Notes: a model not told the origin generated them from the letters alone. A stretch of 38,638 bases of DNA from an uncultured Opitutia bacterium (GCA_903902745.1 CAIUWA010000029.1:1-38638), one strand, 5' to 3'; counted from the first letter of the stretch, positions 1 through 8,363 are shown. A program made the numbers and translations.

Positions 1-216
1 CGGACCACTTATCTCGGCAAGCTGCGCAATCCGAATCCCCGGATGCCGGATTATGCCGCGCTGCCGGCCAGCCGCACGGAATACAACTTGAAGAATCACC
101 CGGGCGGCCATGGAGCAGAAGGCCACGGGGCAGGGGAGCCGCACGGCCAAGAGGAAAAGAAGGAACCGGGCCATGGTGCGCTCGACGTCGCAAAACGCAT
201 GGGAGGACTTAGCTAA
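1..216 (+). CDS. actB: ActB C-terminus (partial), alternative complex III iron-sulfur subunit
   Basis: The window opens inside a frame-1 reading frame that ends in TAA at 214-216; 71 residues are visible. It begins with [18 protein letters not shown], the conserved extreme C-terminal stretch of the molybdopterin-oxidoreductase-like/ferredoxin ActB subunit. A His/Gly/Glu-rich tail follows ([14 protein letters not shown]). ActB is the large periplasm-facing subunit of alternative complex III and normally carries [Fe-S] clusters that take electrons from menaquinol oxidation; none of those cluster-binding regions lie in this window. The stop codon overlaps the actC start by one base (TAATG), so the two are translationally coupled. 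Identity rests on the short C-terminal motif plus the actC-actF genes that follow. Confidence 0.8.
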   Translation, partial: RTTYLGKLRNPNPRMPDYAALPASRTEYNLKNHPGGHGAEGHGAGEPHGQEEKKEPGHGALDVAKRMGGLS

Positions 217-1646
217 TGGCCCACGCTGAACCATCTGCTGCCGCCAGTGCGGCGATTCTTACCGAAGTGAAGCCCGCGGTCTTGCCGCGCGCCGTGCTGG
301 TGGAGCATGGCCGCAGCTTCTCGTGGATCACGGACAAGATCTGCGGCATCATCGAGGAGAAGACCCCCACGTGGTGGTGGTACTGCTTCGGGGTCGCGTG
401 CTTTGTCGCCTGTTTCACCGTCGGCGGGATCACCTACCTCATCTCGACCGGCGTCGGTGTTTGGGGTCACATGAACCCGGTCAACTGGGCGTGGGACATC
501 GTCAACTTCGTCTTCTGGATCGGCATCGGCCACGCCGGCACGCTCATCTCGGCGATCCTGTGCCTGCTGCGCCAGAAATGGCGGACCTCGATCAATCGCG
601 CGGCCGAGGCCATGACGATCTTCGCCGTCGTCTGCGCGGCGATCTTCCCGGTCTTCCACGTCGGCCGCGTCTGGTATGCGTGGTATCTCTTCCCGATTCC
701 GAATTCCAACTACATCTGGCAGAATTTCCGTTCGCCGCTGGAGTGGGACGTGTTTGCGGTCTCGACCTACGGCACGGTGTCGGTGCTCTTCTGGTACGTC
801 GGCCTACTGCCCGACCTCGCCACGCTGCGCGACCGCTTTGAGGCGGCCGGCAACAAGCTCCGTTCGTTCCTCTACGGCCTGTTCGCCATGGGTTGGCGCG
901 GTTCGAACCGCCACTGGAGCAACTACGAGATGGCCTACCTCGTCCTGGCCGGCATCTCGACGCCGCTGGTGCTTTCGGTGCACACGATCGTGTCGTTCGA
1001 CTTCGCCGTGTCGCTGCTGCCGGGCTGGCATACGACCATCTTCCCGCCGTACTTCGTCGCGGGCGCCATCTTCTCGGGCTTCGGCATGGTGCTGACGCTC
1101 ATGCTGCCGCTACGCGCGATCTACAAGCTCGAGGATCTCATCACGCAGTACCACATCGACTGCATGTGCAAGATCACCCTGGCGACGGGCACGATCGTGG
1201 GCTACGCGTACGCGATGGAGTTCTTCATCGCGTGGTACAGCGCGAACCCGTACGAGGGCTTCACCTTCATCAACCGCGCCTTTGGTCCCTACGCGTGGGC
1301 TTACTGGATCATGATCTCGTGCAACGTGATCACGCCGCAGCTCTTCTGGTTCAAGAAGGTCCGCGCCAACACCACGCTGGTCTGGGTGCTCTCGATCTTC
1401 GTGAACGTCGGCATGTGGTTTGAGCGCTTCGTAATCATCGTCACCTCGCTGGCCCGCGACTTCCTGCCGTCGAGCTGGGGCTACTACAGCCCGTCGATCG
1501 TCGAGATCTTCACCTTTTTCGGCACTTTCGGTGTGTTCTCGGTGCTGTTCCTCCTCTTCATCCGCTTCCTGCCCATCATGCCGATGGCGGAGCTCAAGGC
1601 GGTCACCCCGCAGGCCGACCCGCACGGGGACGGCGGCCACCACTAA
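216..1646 (+). CDS. actC: ActC, NrfD-like membrane subunit of alternative complex III
   Basis: This 476-residue polytopic membrane protein has about ten hydrophobic segments, starting around residue 55. It matches the NrfD/PsrC-like ActC subunit, one of the two large membrane subunits that hold the quinol site of alternative complex III. Visible family-type stretches include [35 protein letters not shown] (amphiphilic helix with His) and [16 protein letters not shown]. Length fits the family (about 450-480 residues). The C-terminus is polar and His-rich (PHGDGGHH). The ATG overlaps the actB stop by one base. actD follows after 12 bases. Family assignment is firm from sequence and gene order; quinol-site residues were not mapped individually. 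Confidence 0.95.
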   Translation: MAHAEPSAAASAAILTEVKPAVLPRAVLVEHGRSFSWITDKICGIIEEKTPTWWWYCFGVACFVACFTVGGITYLISTGVGVWGHMNPVNWAWDIVNFVFWIGIGHAGTLISAILCLLRQKWRTSINRAAEAMTIFAVVCAAIFPVFHVGRVWYAWYLFPIPNSNYIWQNFRSPLEWDVFAVSTYGTVSVLFWYVGLLPDLATLRDRFEAAGNKLRSFLYGLFAMGWRGSNRHWSNYEMAYLVLAGISTPLVLSVHTIVSFDFAVSLLPGWHTTIFPPYFVAGAIFSGFGMVLTLMLPLRAIYKLEDLITQYHIDCMCKITLATGTIVGYAYAMEFFIAWYSANPYEGFTFINRAFGPYAWAYWIMISCNVITPQLFWFKKVRANTTLVWVLSIFVNVGMWFERFVIIVTSLARDFLPSSWGYYSPSIVEIFTFFGTFGVFSVLFLLFIRFLPIMPMAELKAVTPQADPHGDGGHH

Positions 1647-1658
1647 TTCGATTCCTCC

Positions 1659-2192
1659 ATGGCTGCACCCTCATACGGCCTGATCGCCACCTTCGACACC
1701 GTCCCCGGCATTTACCATGCCGCAGAGCAGGTGCGCGATGCCGGTTACAAGCATTGGGACTGCATCACGCCCCTGCCGATTCACGGCCTGGACAAGGCGA
1801 TGGGCGTGAAGCGTTCGATCGTGCCCCGCATCTCGCTGGCCGGCGGCATCACCGGTTTCTGCACCGGGATGTCGATGATCTGGTTCACGGACAAATTTGA
1901 TTATCCCTTGCTGGTGGGTGGCAAACCGTACTTCAGCCCGATGTTTGCGTTCCCGGTGTCTTACGAACTCACCATCCTGTTCACCGCCTTCGCGACCATC
2001 GGCGGCATGTTCTTCCTCAATGGACTGCCGATGCACTACCATCCCGTGCTGAAGTACGGCCAGATCCGACGCGGCATGGACGACCAACTTTTCATCGTCA
2101 TCGAGGCGCGCGATCCGCGTTTCAATCTCGCCAACACCAAGGCCCTGCTTGAGCAGGCCGGCGGCAAGGACATCAAGGAGCTGGAAGCCTGA
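1659..2192 (+). CDS. actD: ActD, DUF3341 membrane subunit of alternative complex III
   Basis: This 177-residue protein matches DUF3341/ActD. The N-terminal soluble part opens with YGLIATFDTVPGIYHAAEQV. Two hydrophobic segments lie near residues 55-75 and 100-125, joined by the characteristic stretch DYPLLVGGKPYFSP, and the C-terminal soluble tail contains DDQLFIVIEARDPRF. In known complexes ActD is a two-helix subunit that helps assemble or stabilise the quinol:electron-acceptor oxidoreductase. The start is preceded by TTCCTCC directly before ATG rather than by a purine-rich Shine-Dalgarno. It sits between actC (12-base gap) and actE (3-base gap), so it is an internal cistron of the operon. 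Confidence 0.95.
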   Translation: MAAPSYGLIATFDTVPGIYHAAEQVRDAGYKHWDCITPLPIHGLDKAMGVKRSIVPRISLAGGITGFCTGMSMIWFTDKFDYPLLVGGKPYFSPMFAFPVSYELTILFTAFATIGGMFFLNGLPMHYHPVLKYGQIRRGMDDQLFIVIEARDPRFNLANTKALLEQAGGKDIKELEA

Positions 2193-2195
2193 GCC

Positions 2196-2837
2196 ATGCG
2201 CTACGTCTATCTCGTCACCGCCTTTGTCGTCGTGGTCGTGGTTTCCATCCTGGGATTCCGTGACGCCAAGTTCACCTCGCCCCCGATGGATGTGTTCCCC
2301 GAGTGGGCCTTCCCCGGCATGAAGCGCCAGCCGAAATACAAGGCGCAGGCCGCGAGCCCGTTCTTTGCGGATGGCCGCGCGGACCGTCCGTTGCCCGAGC
2401 ACGTCGTGTCGCGGGACGATCTGCGCGCGGATGACCACCTTTACCGCGGCAAGGACGCCGCCGGGGCGTGGGCCAGGGGCTTTCCCGCGGGTCTGACCGT
2501 CGACATGAAGTTCATGGAGCACGGCCGGGAGCGTTACACCATTTATTGTTCGCCCTGCCACAGCGCGGTAGGTGACGGCAACGGCGTGACGAAGCGTTAC
2601 GGCCTTCTGCCGGCCACCTTCCTCGATGACCGCCTGCGCCAGATGGCCGAGGGTGAAATTTACAACACGATCACCAACGGCACTCAGAACAAGAACATGC
2701 TGCCGTATGCGGACAAACTTACACCGGAGGACCGCTGGGCCGTGATTGCCTATGTGCGCGCCCTTCAGCGAGCGCAGGCCGGCAAGGCCTCCGACGTCAC
2801 CGACGCCGCGGCCAAACAAACCCTTGGTCTCAAATGA
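2196..2837 (+). CDS. actE: ActE, membrane-anchored monoheme cytochrome c of alternative complex III
   Basis: This 213-residue protein has an N-terminal hydrophobic anchor (about residues 3-20) and the ActE-type segment PPMDVFPEWAFPGMKRQPKY. A single heme c site CSPCH lies near residue 119, with a downstream Met in NMLPYADKL as likely axial ligand. This is the standard ActE layout. The subunit carries electrons from the Fe-S/heme subunits toward the terminal acceptor on the periplasmic side. Its stop overlaps the actF start by four bases (ATGA), so the two are translationally coupled. No missing residues were noticed. Confidence 0.95.
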   Translation: MRYVYLVTAFVVVVVVSILGFRDAKFTSPPMDVFPEWAFPGMKRQPKYKAQAASPFFADGRADRPLPEHVVSRDDLRADDHLYRGKDAAGAWARGFPAGLTVDMKFMEHGRERYTIYCSPCHSAVGDGNGVTKRYGLLPATFLDDRLRQMAEGEIYNTITNGTQNKNMLPYADKLTPEDRWAVIAYVRALQRAQAGKASDVTDAAAKQTLGLK

Positions 2838-4114
2838 GCACCCCCGCTGCATCCGCCTCGACGCCCCTTCCGGTCGCATCAGCGCCGGCCTCCCCGGCCA
2901 ATAAGGCGCTGGTGATCGGTATCGCCGGCTTGGCGTTGACCGCCCTTGGCCTGGTGGTCTCGCCCGACAAACACGGCGTGGCGCTCTCCTATCTCGTCGG
3001 GATCACCTACTGGACCGCCATCACGATTGGGATGCTGCTGCTGGTGCTCATCCATCACATCGTCGATGCCTCGTGGTCCGTGGTCATCCGCCGCCAGTGG
3101 GAACACTGGCTGTCGGCCTTCAAGTGGCTGTTTGTGCTTTTCCTCCCGCTGCTGGCCTATGCCTGGATCAACCCCGGCTTTGTCTGGCCATGGATGGATC
3201 TGGGCCATGAGTTGCACGGGCACGGCACAGTGGGCGCCGATGTGCTTTACCAGAAGAAGGCCGGCTTCCTGAATAAGAACATGTTCACGGGTATGACCCT
3301 CGCGTTCTTCGCCAGCTGGGTCTGGCTCTCCGCTCGGCTGCGCAAGGCCTCGTTCACCCAGGATGCCGACGGCGATGTGAAGTGGACCCTCATGAACCGC
3401 AAGTCCGCCGCCATGGGTCTGCCAATTGCCGCGCTCACCCTGACCTTTGCGGCCATCTTCTGGGTGAAGAGCCTCGAGTACCACTGGTTTTCGACGATGT
3501 ATGGCGTGTGGTTTTTTGCCAACTGCGTCCGTGGCGCGCTTTCCATCAGCGTGCTCATCATGCTCTGGCTCTGGGCCCGCGGTGACTTCAAGGGCGGGGT
3601 GCTCACGACCTATCACCTTTACAGCATCGGCCAGCTCGTCTTCGCCTTCACCGTGTTCTGGGCCTACGTGACCTTCTCCCAATACTTCCTGATCTGGAAC
3701 GCCAACGTGCCGGAGGAAACCTTCTGGTACAATCTCCGCGAGGTGAACCACGATGGTTCGCCCAACCAGTGGAAATACGTCGGCATGCTGATTCTCTTCG
3801 GTCACTTCTTTGTGCCCTTCCTGTACCTGCTTTCCTACAAGCACAAGGTTGTGCATTCGAAGATCCGGCCCATCGTCTGCTGGATTCTTGCCATCATCCT
3901 CGTCGACATGTGCTACAACATCCTGCCGGCGCTGAAGGATGAGCACGGTGACTCGCTGCCGTTTCTCTCGATCAACCTCCTGTGGGTGATTGCTTCCGTC
4001 ATCGGGGTGGGCGGTATCTGTGTGTGGGCCTATCTCGGTAGTTTCCCGACCTCCAAGCTGATCCCGATTCGCGACCCGCGCATTGCCGAGTCCCTGGACT
4101 CCCATGGCCTATGA
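2834..4114 (+). CDS. actF: ActF, NrfD-like membrane subunit of alternative complex III
   Basis: This 426-residue polytopic membrane protein is the second NrfD-like subunit of alternative complex III. About ten hydrophobic segments are visible, beginning near residue 25 after an Ala/Pro/Ser-rich N-terminus. The stretch from YWTAITIGMLLLVLIHHIVD through the SWSVVIRRQWEHW region is typical of ActF. ActF pairs with ActC in the membrane and has been proposed to contribute to quinol binding or proton transfer. It overlaps actE by four bases upstream and the next small gene by four bases downstream. Length and order (actB-C-D-E-F) match canonical clusters. Confidence 0.95.
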   Translation: MSTPAASASTPLPVASAPASPANKALVIGIAGLALTALGLVVSPDKHGVALSYLVGITYWTAITIGMLLLVLIHHIVDASWSVVIRRQWEHWLSAFKWLFVLFLPLLAYAWINPGFVWPWMDLGHELHGHGTVGADVLYQKKAGFLNKNMFTGMTLAFFASWVWLSARLRKASFTQDADGDVKWTLMNRKSAAMGLPIAALTLTFAAIFWVKSLEYHWFSTMYGVWFFANCVRGALSISVLIMLWLWARGDFKGGVLTTYHLYSIGQLVFAFTVFWAYVTFSQYFLIWNANVPEETFWYNLREVNHDGSPNQWKYVGMLILFGHFFVPFLYLLSYKHKVVHSKIRPIVCWILAIILVDMCYNILPALKDEHGDSLPFLSINLLWVIASVIGVGGICVWAYLGSFPTSKLIPIRDPRIAESLDSHGL

Positions 4115-4482
4115 GTGAATCCTCCTCCAAGTCCGTTTCCTGTTTTTCCGTGGCCGTGGTGTTTCTCGGCTTTGCGCTCTTCCTGCTGGTCGTGAAGTAC
4201 GCCTACCTGCCGCACCGTGCGCCGGCGCCGCACACTGTCGCGCCGGAGCAATTGCCGGCCGACCAGGCGTGGAAGGCCACGGCCCAGGACCGCAAGAATT
4301 ACTTGGCGGAGCTCCACAAAAAGGAGGAGGCGCAGGTTGCTGCCTACGCCTGGGTCGATCAGGCGAAGGGGGTCGTGCAACTCCCCATCAACCGGGCGAT
4401 GGAGCTTACGCTTCAGGATATCCAGGCCGCGCAGTCGGTCCGGCAAATCCGCGACCTGCCAACTTCCAACACGCGATTTTGA
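4111..4482 (+). CDS. Small single-pass membrane protein in the complex III operon
   Basis: This 123-residue protein has one predicted transmembrane segment (about residues 13-30). A Pro/Ala-rich periplasmic linker follows, then a charged helix (QDRKNYLAELHKKEEAQ) and the short motif YAWVDQAKGVVQLPINRAME. From memory, similar small proteins with a 'YGWVD...G...IPI.RAM' motif occur beside complex III and cytochrome oxidase genes, but I know of no assigned biochemical function. It overlaps actF by four bases and the next gene by one base (TGATG), so it is an integral operon member. It has no Cys and no heme motif. An assembly or docking factor is a reasonable guess, nothing more. Confidence 0.8.
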   Translation: MSESSSKSVSCFSVAVVFLGFALFLLVVKYAYLPHRAPAPHTVAPEQLPADQAWKATAQDRKNYLAELHKKEEAQVAAYAWVDQAKGVVQLPINRAMELTLQDIQAAQSVRQIRDLPTSNTRF

Positions 4483-5888
4483 TGACTCAGGTCACTTCCA
4501 ACGCCCTTAGTGAATCTGATACCAGCTCGCGCTGGCCGCTCTCGCTGTTGCTCTGTGCGGCGCTCAAGTGGCTGGTTCTCGCGGGCGTGCTGTCGGTCAT
4601 CAGTACCATCCAGCTGCACACGCCGTCCTTTTTGGCGGACTGTTCCTGGCTCACCCATGGGCGCACGCAGGCGCTGCAGGAAACGATCTTCATTTATGGC
4701 TGGGCCGCCAACGTCGGCTTTGCCGTGGCGCTCTGGCTCCTGGGCCGGTTGGGTGGCGCGCCCTTGCGCGGGCTGGGCCTGCTGACGGCCGGCACGGTTT
4801 TCTGGAACCTCGGGGTGGCCTTTGGTCTGGTTTGCATCGCGATGGGCGAGGCCACGGGGGTGCCGTTCCTGCAGATGCCAGCTTACGTGCATCCGTTACT
4901 GCTGGTGGCCTATGCGGCCATCGCCACTCCCGGCATTCTCGCTTGGACCGGCCGGCGGCAGCGGGCGACTTTTGCGACGCAGTGGTACGCCGTGGCGGCG
5001 CTCTTTCTCTTCCCTTGGCTCTATTCCGCTGCGCAGGTGATGCTGCTGGGTGCCCCGGTTCGCGGGATTGGACAGGCCGTGGTGGCCGTGTGGTTTGGCC
5101 AGAATTTGCTCAGCCTCTGGCTCATTCCGATCGCCTTGGCCGCCGCGTACTACCTCGTGCCAAAACTGACCGGCCGGACCATCGCCAATTACGACTTCGC
5201 CCCGCATGGCTTTTGGGCCCTCCTTTTCTTCGGTGCCTGGACTGGAACCCGGCAGCTGGTCGGCGGTCCCGTGCCGGCCTGGATTCCCACGATGGGGATC
5301 GTGGCCACGCTGATCGTGCTGTTCCACTACGTCATTGTGGCGCTGAATCTCCGCGGCGTGCTGTGCGGTGACAAGCGGGACATTGCCCTGCGCTTTGTTT
5401 CCTTCGGTCTCGTGGCCTATTTGATTGGCGGCATCTTCGATGCGATATTTGCCTTCCAGACATTTGCCGAAGTGGTGCAATTTACTTATTTCCCCATGGC
5501 TCAGCTCAAGCTGGCCCTGGTAGGCGCCTATTCCTTCCTCATCCTCGGCGCGGTCTATTATCTCGCGCCGCGCATCACCGGTCTGGCCTGGCCTTCCAGC
5601 GGTCTCATTCGGATGCATTTCCGTCTGATGGTTCTCGGGACCTTGGTCACGGTTGTCAGTCTTGGCATGGCGGGCTGGACCCAGGGTCATGCTTTGCTCG
5701 ATGCAAAACTTTCCTTTGCGGCCATCGCCGCCAGCACACGTCCCTGGCTGCTTGCCGCCACCGCCGGTGAGGCAATCCTGTTGCTCGGGAGCCTGGTGTT
5801 GACCGTACATTTCTTCCTTCTGCAAGCGGCGGCGGGCTGCTCCACCTTTGGCAGCACGGCACCCGCCATGGAGGCATCCGCGTCATGA
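4482..5888 (+). CDS. CcoN-like heme-copper oxidase subunit I lacking all metal ligands
   Basis: This protein has 468 residues when started at ATG 4482, which overlaps the preceding stop as TGATG; an in-frame upstream extension exists only inside the previous gene. About twelve hydrophobic helices align with cbb3 oxidase subunit I (CcoN) without large gaps. Examples are LTHGR at 57-61 versus LTFGR, VWFGQN at 203-208 versus WYGHN, HGFWALLFF at 242-250 versus HFWALIF, and AVYYLAP at 357-363. Every catalytic position is changed: the low-spin heme b ligand is Q66; CuB ligands are Q207, R257 and Q258; the cross-linked Tyr position is G251; the heme b3 and heme b ligands on the H-x-H helix are Q341 and K343. 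Oxygen reduction by this subunit is therefore very unlikely. It is co-transcribed with complex III and two cytochromes. The alignment is by eye. Confidence 0.85.
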   Translation: MTQVTSNALSESDTSSRWPLSLLLCAALKWLVLAGVLSVISTIQLHTPSFLADCSWLTHGRTQALQETIFIYGWAANVGFAVALWLLGRLGGAPLRGLGLLTAGTVFWNLGVAFGLVCIAMGEATGVPFLQMPAYVHPLLLVAYAAIATPGILAWTGRRQRATFATQWYAVAALFLFPWLYSAAQVMLLGAPVRGIGQAVVAVWFGQNLLSLWLIPIALAAAYYLVPKLTGRTIANYDFAPHGFWALLFFGAWTGTRQLVGGPVPAWIPTMGIVATLIVLFHYVIVALNLRGVLCGDKRDIALRFVSFGLVAYLIGGIFDAIFAFQTFAEVVQFTYFPMAQLKLALVGAYSFLILGAVYYLAPRITGLAWPSSGLIRMHFRLMVLGTLVTVVSLGMAGWTQGHALLDAKLSFAAIAASTRPWLLAATAGEAILLLGSLVLTVHFFLLQAAAGCSTFGSTAPAMEASAS

Positions 5889-6508
5889 AAAACGGCCTGC
5901 TCCTTTTTGTCGGTATTTTCGCCTCCCTGGCACTTTCCTGGGGCGGTCTGGCACTGGGCAGCAATGCCCAGCTTGGCGGTTTGGCACCGTACTATGACCA
6001 GCTTGAGAACCGTGCCTTTCCCGAGCGCGCGCCGGGCATCGCTTCCCGCGGCAAGCTGGTTTACCAGGATCTCGGCTGCGCCGCCTGCCACACCCAAGAG
6101 GTGCGCCGGCCCGGTTATGGCAGCGATACCGAGCGGAAGTGGGGAGACCGTCAAAGCTACGCCCGCGATTACATCCATCAGGAGCGGGTCCTACTTGGCC
6201 TCAGCCGGGTGGGGCCGGACCTGACCAATGTGGGTGCCCGTCTCAAGAGTGCTGATGACGTCTACAAGCTTCTCTATCATGGCACCGCCACGATGCCCTC
6301 CTTCACCTTCCTATTCGAGGAACGTCCGGCCCATGCCCAACCATCGCCCAAGGCCGTCGCCATGAATGGCGACCGGGAGATTGTACCCACGCCCCGGGCT
6401 GAGGTGCTGGCGGCCTATTTGCTGAGTCTCAGTGCACCGGCGGATTATCCGGCGGAAAAGGCGGTCAACGCGATCGCCCCGGCCAAGAAGGAGGGGGAAC
6501 ACAAATGA
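5885..6508 (+). CDS. CcoO-like membrane-anchored monoheme cytochrome c
   Basis: This 207-residue protein has an N-terminal hydrophobic anchor (about residues 4-24) and one heme c site CAACH at 65-69. After the heme site the sequence follows the CcoO pattern: CHTQEVRRPGYG (compare CHSQMIRP), then SRVGPDLTNVGAR at 107-119 (compare the K/RxGPDLxxVGxR of CcoO). M137 in TMPSF is the likely axial ligand. In cbb3 oxidases CcoO sits on CcoN and passes electrons to heme b. Here its CcoN partner has no heme ligands, so the natural electron path is blocked and another acceptor is implied. It overlaps the CcoN-like stop by four bases and the next gene by four bases. Confidence 0.85.
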   Translation: MKNGLLLFVGIFASLALSWGGLALGSNAQLGGLAPYYDQLENRAFPERAPGIASRGKLVYQDLGCAACHTQEVRRPGYGSDTERKWGDRQSYARDYIHQERVLLGLSRVGPDLTNVGARLKSADDVYKLLYHGTATMPSFTFLFEERPAHAQPSPKAVAMNGDREIVPTPRAEVLAAYLLSLSAPADYPAEKAVNAIAPAKKEGEHK

Positions 6509-7155
6509 GCGACCACCCCTCTCCGAAACCCGGTTCCTCTTCCTCGCTCTCCGACGGGGAGCTGCTGCATGCGCATGAGCAGGCGGTGGCGGACAAGACC
6601 GATGATCGCGGCAGTTACAAGCTGCTGCCGCTGGTGCTACTCTTCACCTTCAGCGGACTGATCTTCTTTGGCGGCACCTACCTCAATCTGTTCTCCGGAC
6701 ATTTTGATCCGAGGATCTTTGATGAGCGCGCCCTGCCGCACACCGTGGACACTTCGGTGAAGATGGATCCGGTTGTCTACGGCAAGAAGCTGTATGAGTC
6801 CCTCTGCATCAACTGCCATCAGCCCACTGGCCTTGGCGTGCCGGGTACTTTCCCTCCGCTGGCGGGTTCGGAGTGGATTAATGGTTCCGAGGAAAGAATC
6901 GTTCGTATTTTGGAAAACGGCCTCAAGGGCCCCATCACCGTCAAGGGCATGAATTTTGGCACCGTGCCCATGCCGGCGGTCGGGGCGGGCGGCGCCAACT
7001 GGAGCGATGACAAGATTGCCGCCGTGCTGACCTATGTCCGCCAGGCCTTTGGCAACACATCCGGCCCGGTGACGGAGGAAAAGGTCGTCGAAATTCACGC
7101 AAAGATCGGCGCTCATGCCGAATGGTCGCCCGAGGAACTGTTGAAACTGCCGTAA
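6505..7155 (+). CDS. CcoP-like membrane-anchored monoheme cytochrome c
   Basis: This 216-residue protein has a polar Ser/Pro-rich cytoplasmic N-terminus and one transmembrane helix (about residues 40-62). A periplasmic cytochrome c domain follows, with CINCH at 101-105 and a likely axial Met156 in VPMPAVG. The layout resembles CcoP of cbb3 oxidases but has one heme c instead of the usual two. It is the last gene of the operon and is followed 25 bases later by a strong terminator. A general class I cytochrome c anchored to the membrane is the safe description; the CcoP relation is inferred from topology and gene order. Confidence 0.8.
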   Translation: MSDHPSPKPGSSSSLSDGELLHAHEQAVADKTDDRGSYKLLPLVLLFTFSGLIFFGGTYLNLFSGHFDPRIFDERALPHTVDTSVKMDPVVYGKKLYESLCINCHQPTGLGVPGTFPPLAGSEWINGSEERIVRILENGLKGPITVKGMNFGTVPMPAVGAGGANWSDDKIAAVLTYVRQAFGNTSGPVTEEKVVEIHAKIGAHAEWSPEELLKLP

Positions 7156-7180
7156 ACGGCGGGAAGGCACTTAAGCTTTT

Positions 7181-7208
7181 GGGCCCGGCATTGTCCGGGC
7201 CCTTTTTG
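7181..7208 (+). terminator. Rho-independent terminator of the act/pseudo-cbb3 operon
   Basis: A perfect 8-bp stem (GGGCCCGG at 7181-7188 with CCGGGCCC at 7195-7202) with a 6-base loop is followed by TTTTT at 7203-7207. It lies 25 bases after the last cytochrome stop. The opposite strand has no T-run after the stem, so it acts on the + strand. Confidence 0.85.
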
Positions 7209-7282
7209 CTGTCCCATTCCAGCCTCAGCATGGAAATCCGTAACCGGCTGAAGCCGGGATTACCAACGATCGCCGGGGTGGT

Positions 7283-8281
7283 TCACTCGCCGAGCTTCCT
7301 CCCCGGCACCAGGTAATTTTTCACGTAGTCGCGCACGGCGTCCGGGAGCGGCGTCATGGCGCGGTCGTAGCCGGTGGAGCGGAGCTTGGTGATGTCGGCC
7401 TGGGTGAAGTACTGGTACTTGCCCTGCAATTCCCCGGGCATGTCGATGAACTTGATGGCCGGCTTGCGCTCCAGCGCGGAAAAAATGGCGTTGGCCAGCT
7501 CGAGCCAGGTTTTGGCCTGGCCCGAGCCCAGGTTGTAGAGGCCACCGGTGGTCGTCGCCTTCTCGGCGAAATGGAGCGTCATCTCGACGGCATCTTTGAC
7601 GTAGAGGAAGTCGCGCTGTTGCTCACCGTCCTTGTACTCCGGCTTGTAGCTCTTGAAGAGCCCGACCTCGCCGGTTGCCTGGATCTGCTGGTAGGCCTTG
7701 TTAACGAGCGACCGCATGTCGCCCTTGTGGTCCTCGTTCGGGCCGAAGACATTGAAATATTTCAGGCCAACAATGCGTGGCAACCAGCCGGCCTGCTGGG
7801 CATGCAGGTCAAAAAGATGCTTTGATTCGCCATAAAGATTGAGCGGCTTGAGGCGGGCGAGATTTTCATCCCGGTCGTCCATGCCTTTGGCGCCGTCGCC
7901 GTACGTGGCGGCGGACGAGGCATAGATGAAGCGCGTGCCACGGGCCAGCGACCACGCGGCGAGCTCCTTGGTAACGGCAAAATTATTGTCCAGCAGGTAG
8001 GGGAAATTTTTCTCGGTGGTGGATGAGCAGGCTCCCAAGTGGAAAACCGTGGAGAACTCGCCGAAGGCGCCGGGATTTTGAGCGATGCGGGCCCGGAGAT
8101 CCCCCGCCTCGACATAGTCGGTGAATTTCAGCGCCGTGAAGTTCCGGCGCTTTTCCCCGGTGAGGGCGACATCCGTGACCACAATATCGGTGAGGCCCCG
8201 CTGGTTGAGCGCCCAGACTAGGGCGCTGCCGATGAAGCCCGCCCCGCCTGTGACGAGGATGCGGCCGTGGAGGGTGCTCAT
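7283..8281 (-). CDS. hldD: ADP-L-glycero-D-manno-heptose-6-epimerase
   Basis: This 332-residue extended short-chain dehydrogenase has an N-terminal NAD(P)-binding motif GGAGFIG at 12-18. The HldD hallmark CSSTTEKNFPYLLDNN lies near 85-100, SSAATYG at 122-128, and catalytic Y150xxxK154 (YGESK). RDFLYVKDAV lies later in the protein. HldD epimerises ADP-D-glycero- to ADP-L-glycero-manno-heptose, the last step of heptose precursor synthesis for lipopolysaccharide inner core, in the cytoplasm. It implies a Gram-negative envelope with heptosylated LPS. No other heptose gene is nearby. It lies 82 bases downstream of proC on the same strand and converges on the complex III operon. Confidence 0.95.
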   Translation of the reverse strand: MSTLHGRILVTGGAGFIGSALVWALNQRGLTDIVVTDVALTGEKRRNFTALKFTDYVEAGDLRARIAQNPGAFGEFSTVFHLGACSSTTEKNFPYLLDNNFAVTKELAAWSLARGTRFIYASSAATYGDGAKGMDDRDENLARLKPLNLYGESKHLFDLHAQQAGWLPRIVGLKYFNVFGPNEDHKGDMRSLVNKAYQQIQATGEVGLFKSYKPEYKDGEQQRDFLYVKDAVEMTLHFAEKATTTGGLYNLGSGQAKTWLELANAIFSALERKPAIKFIDMPGELQGKYQYFTQADITKLRSTGYDRAMTPLPDAVRDYVKNYLVPGRKLGE

Positions 8282-8363
8282 GCAGGGGAGTTAATCGCGG
8301 AAGCCCGGAAGGGCGGAAGCACGAAATGTATTTTTGGGCCACCGGTCCTCGGTGCCGCCGCGG

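Noticed and set aside
4269-4481. In-frame N-terminal extension of the CcoN-like protein
   Set aside because: It runs inside the preceding small gene in another frame; ATG 4482 overlaps that gene's stop (TGATG) and gives a protein that aligns with CcoN from its first helix.
5885-7155. A functional cbb3 oxidase operon
   Set aside because: The cytochrome subunits alone look normal, but the catalytic subunit lacks every heme and copper ligand, so the set cannot be called an active cbb3 oxidase.
7228-7262. Terminator of hldD at the CCGGCTGAAGCCGG palindrome
   Set aside because: The stem is real but is not followed by a T-run on the - strand, so it does not meet the terminator pattern.
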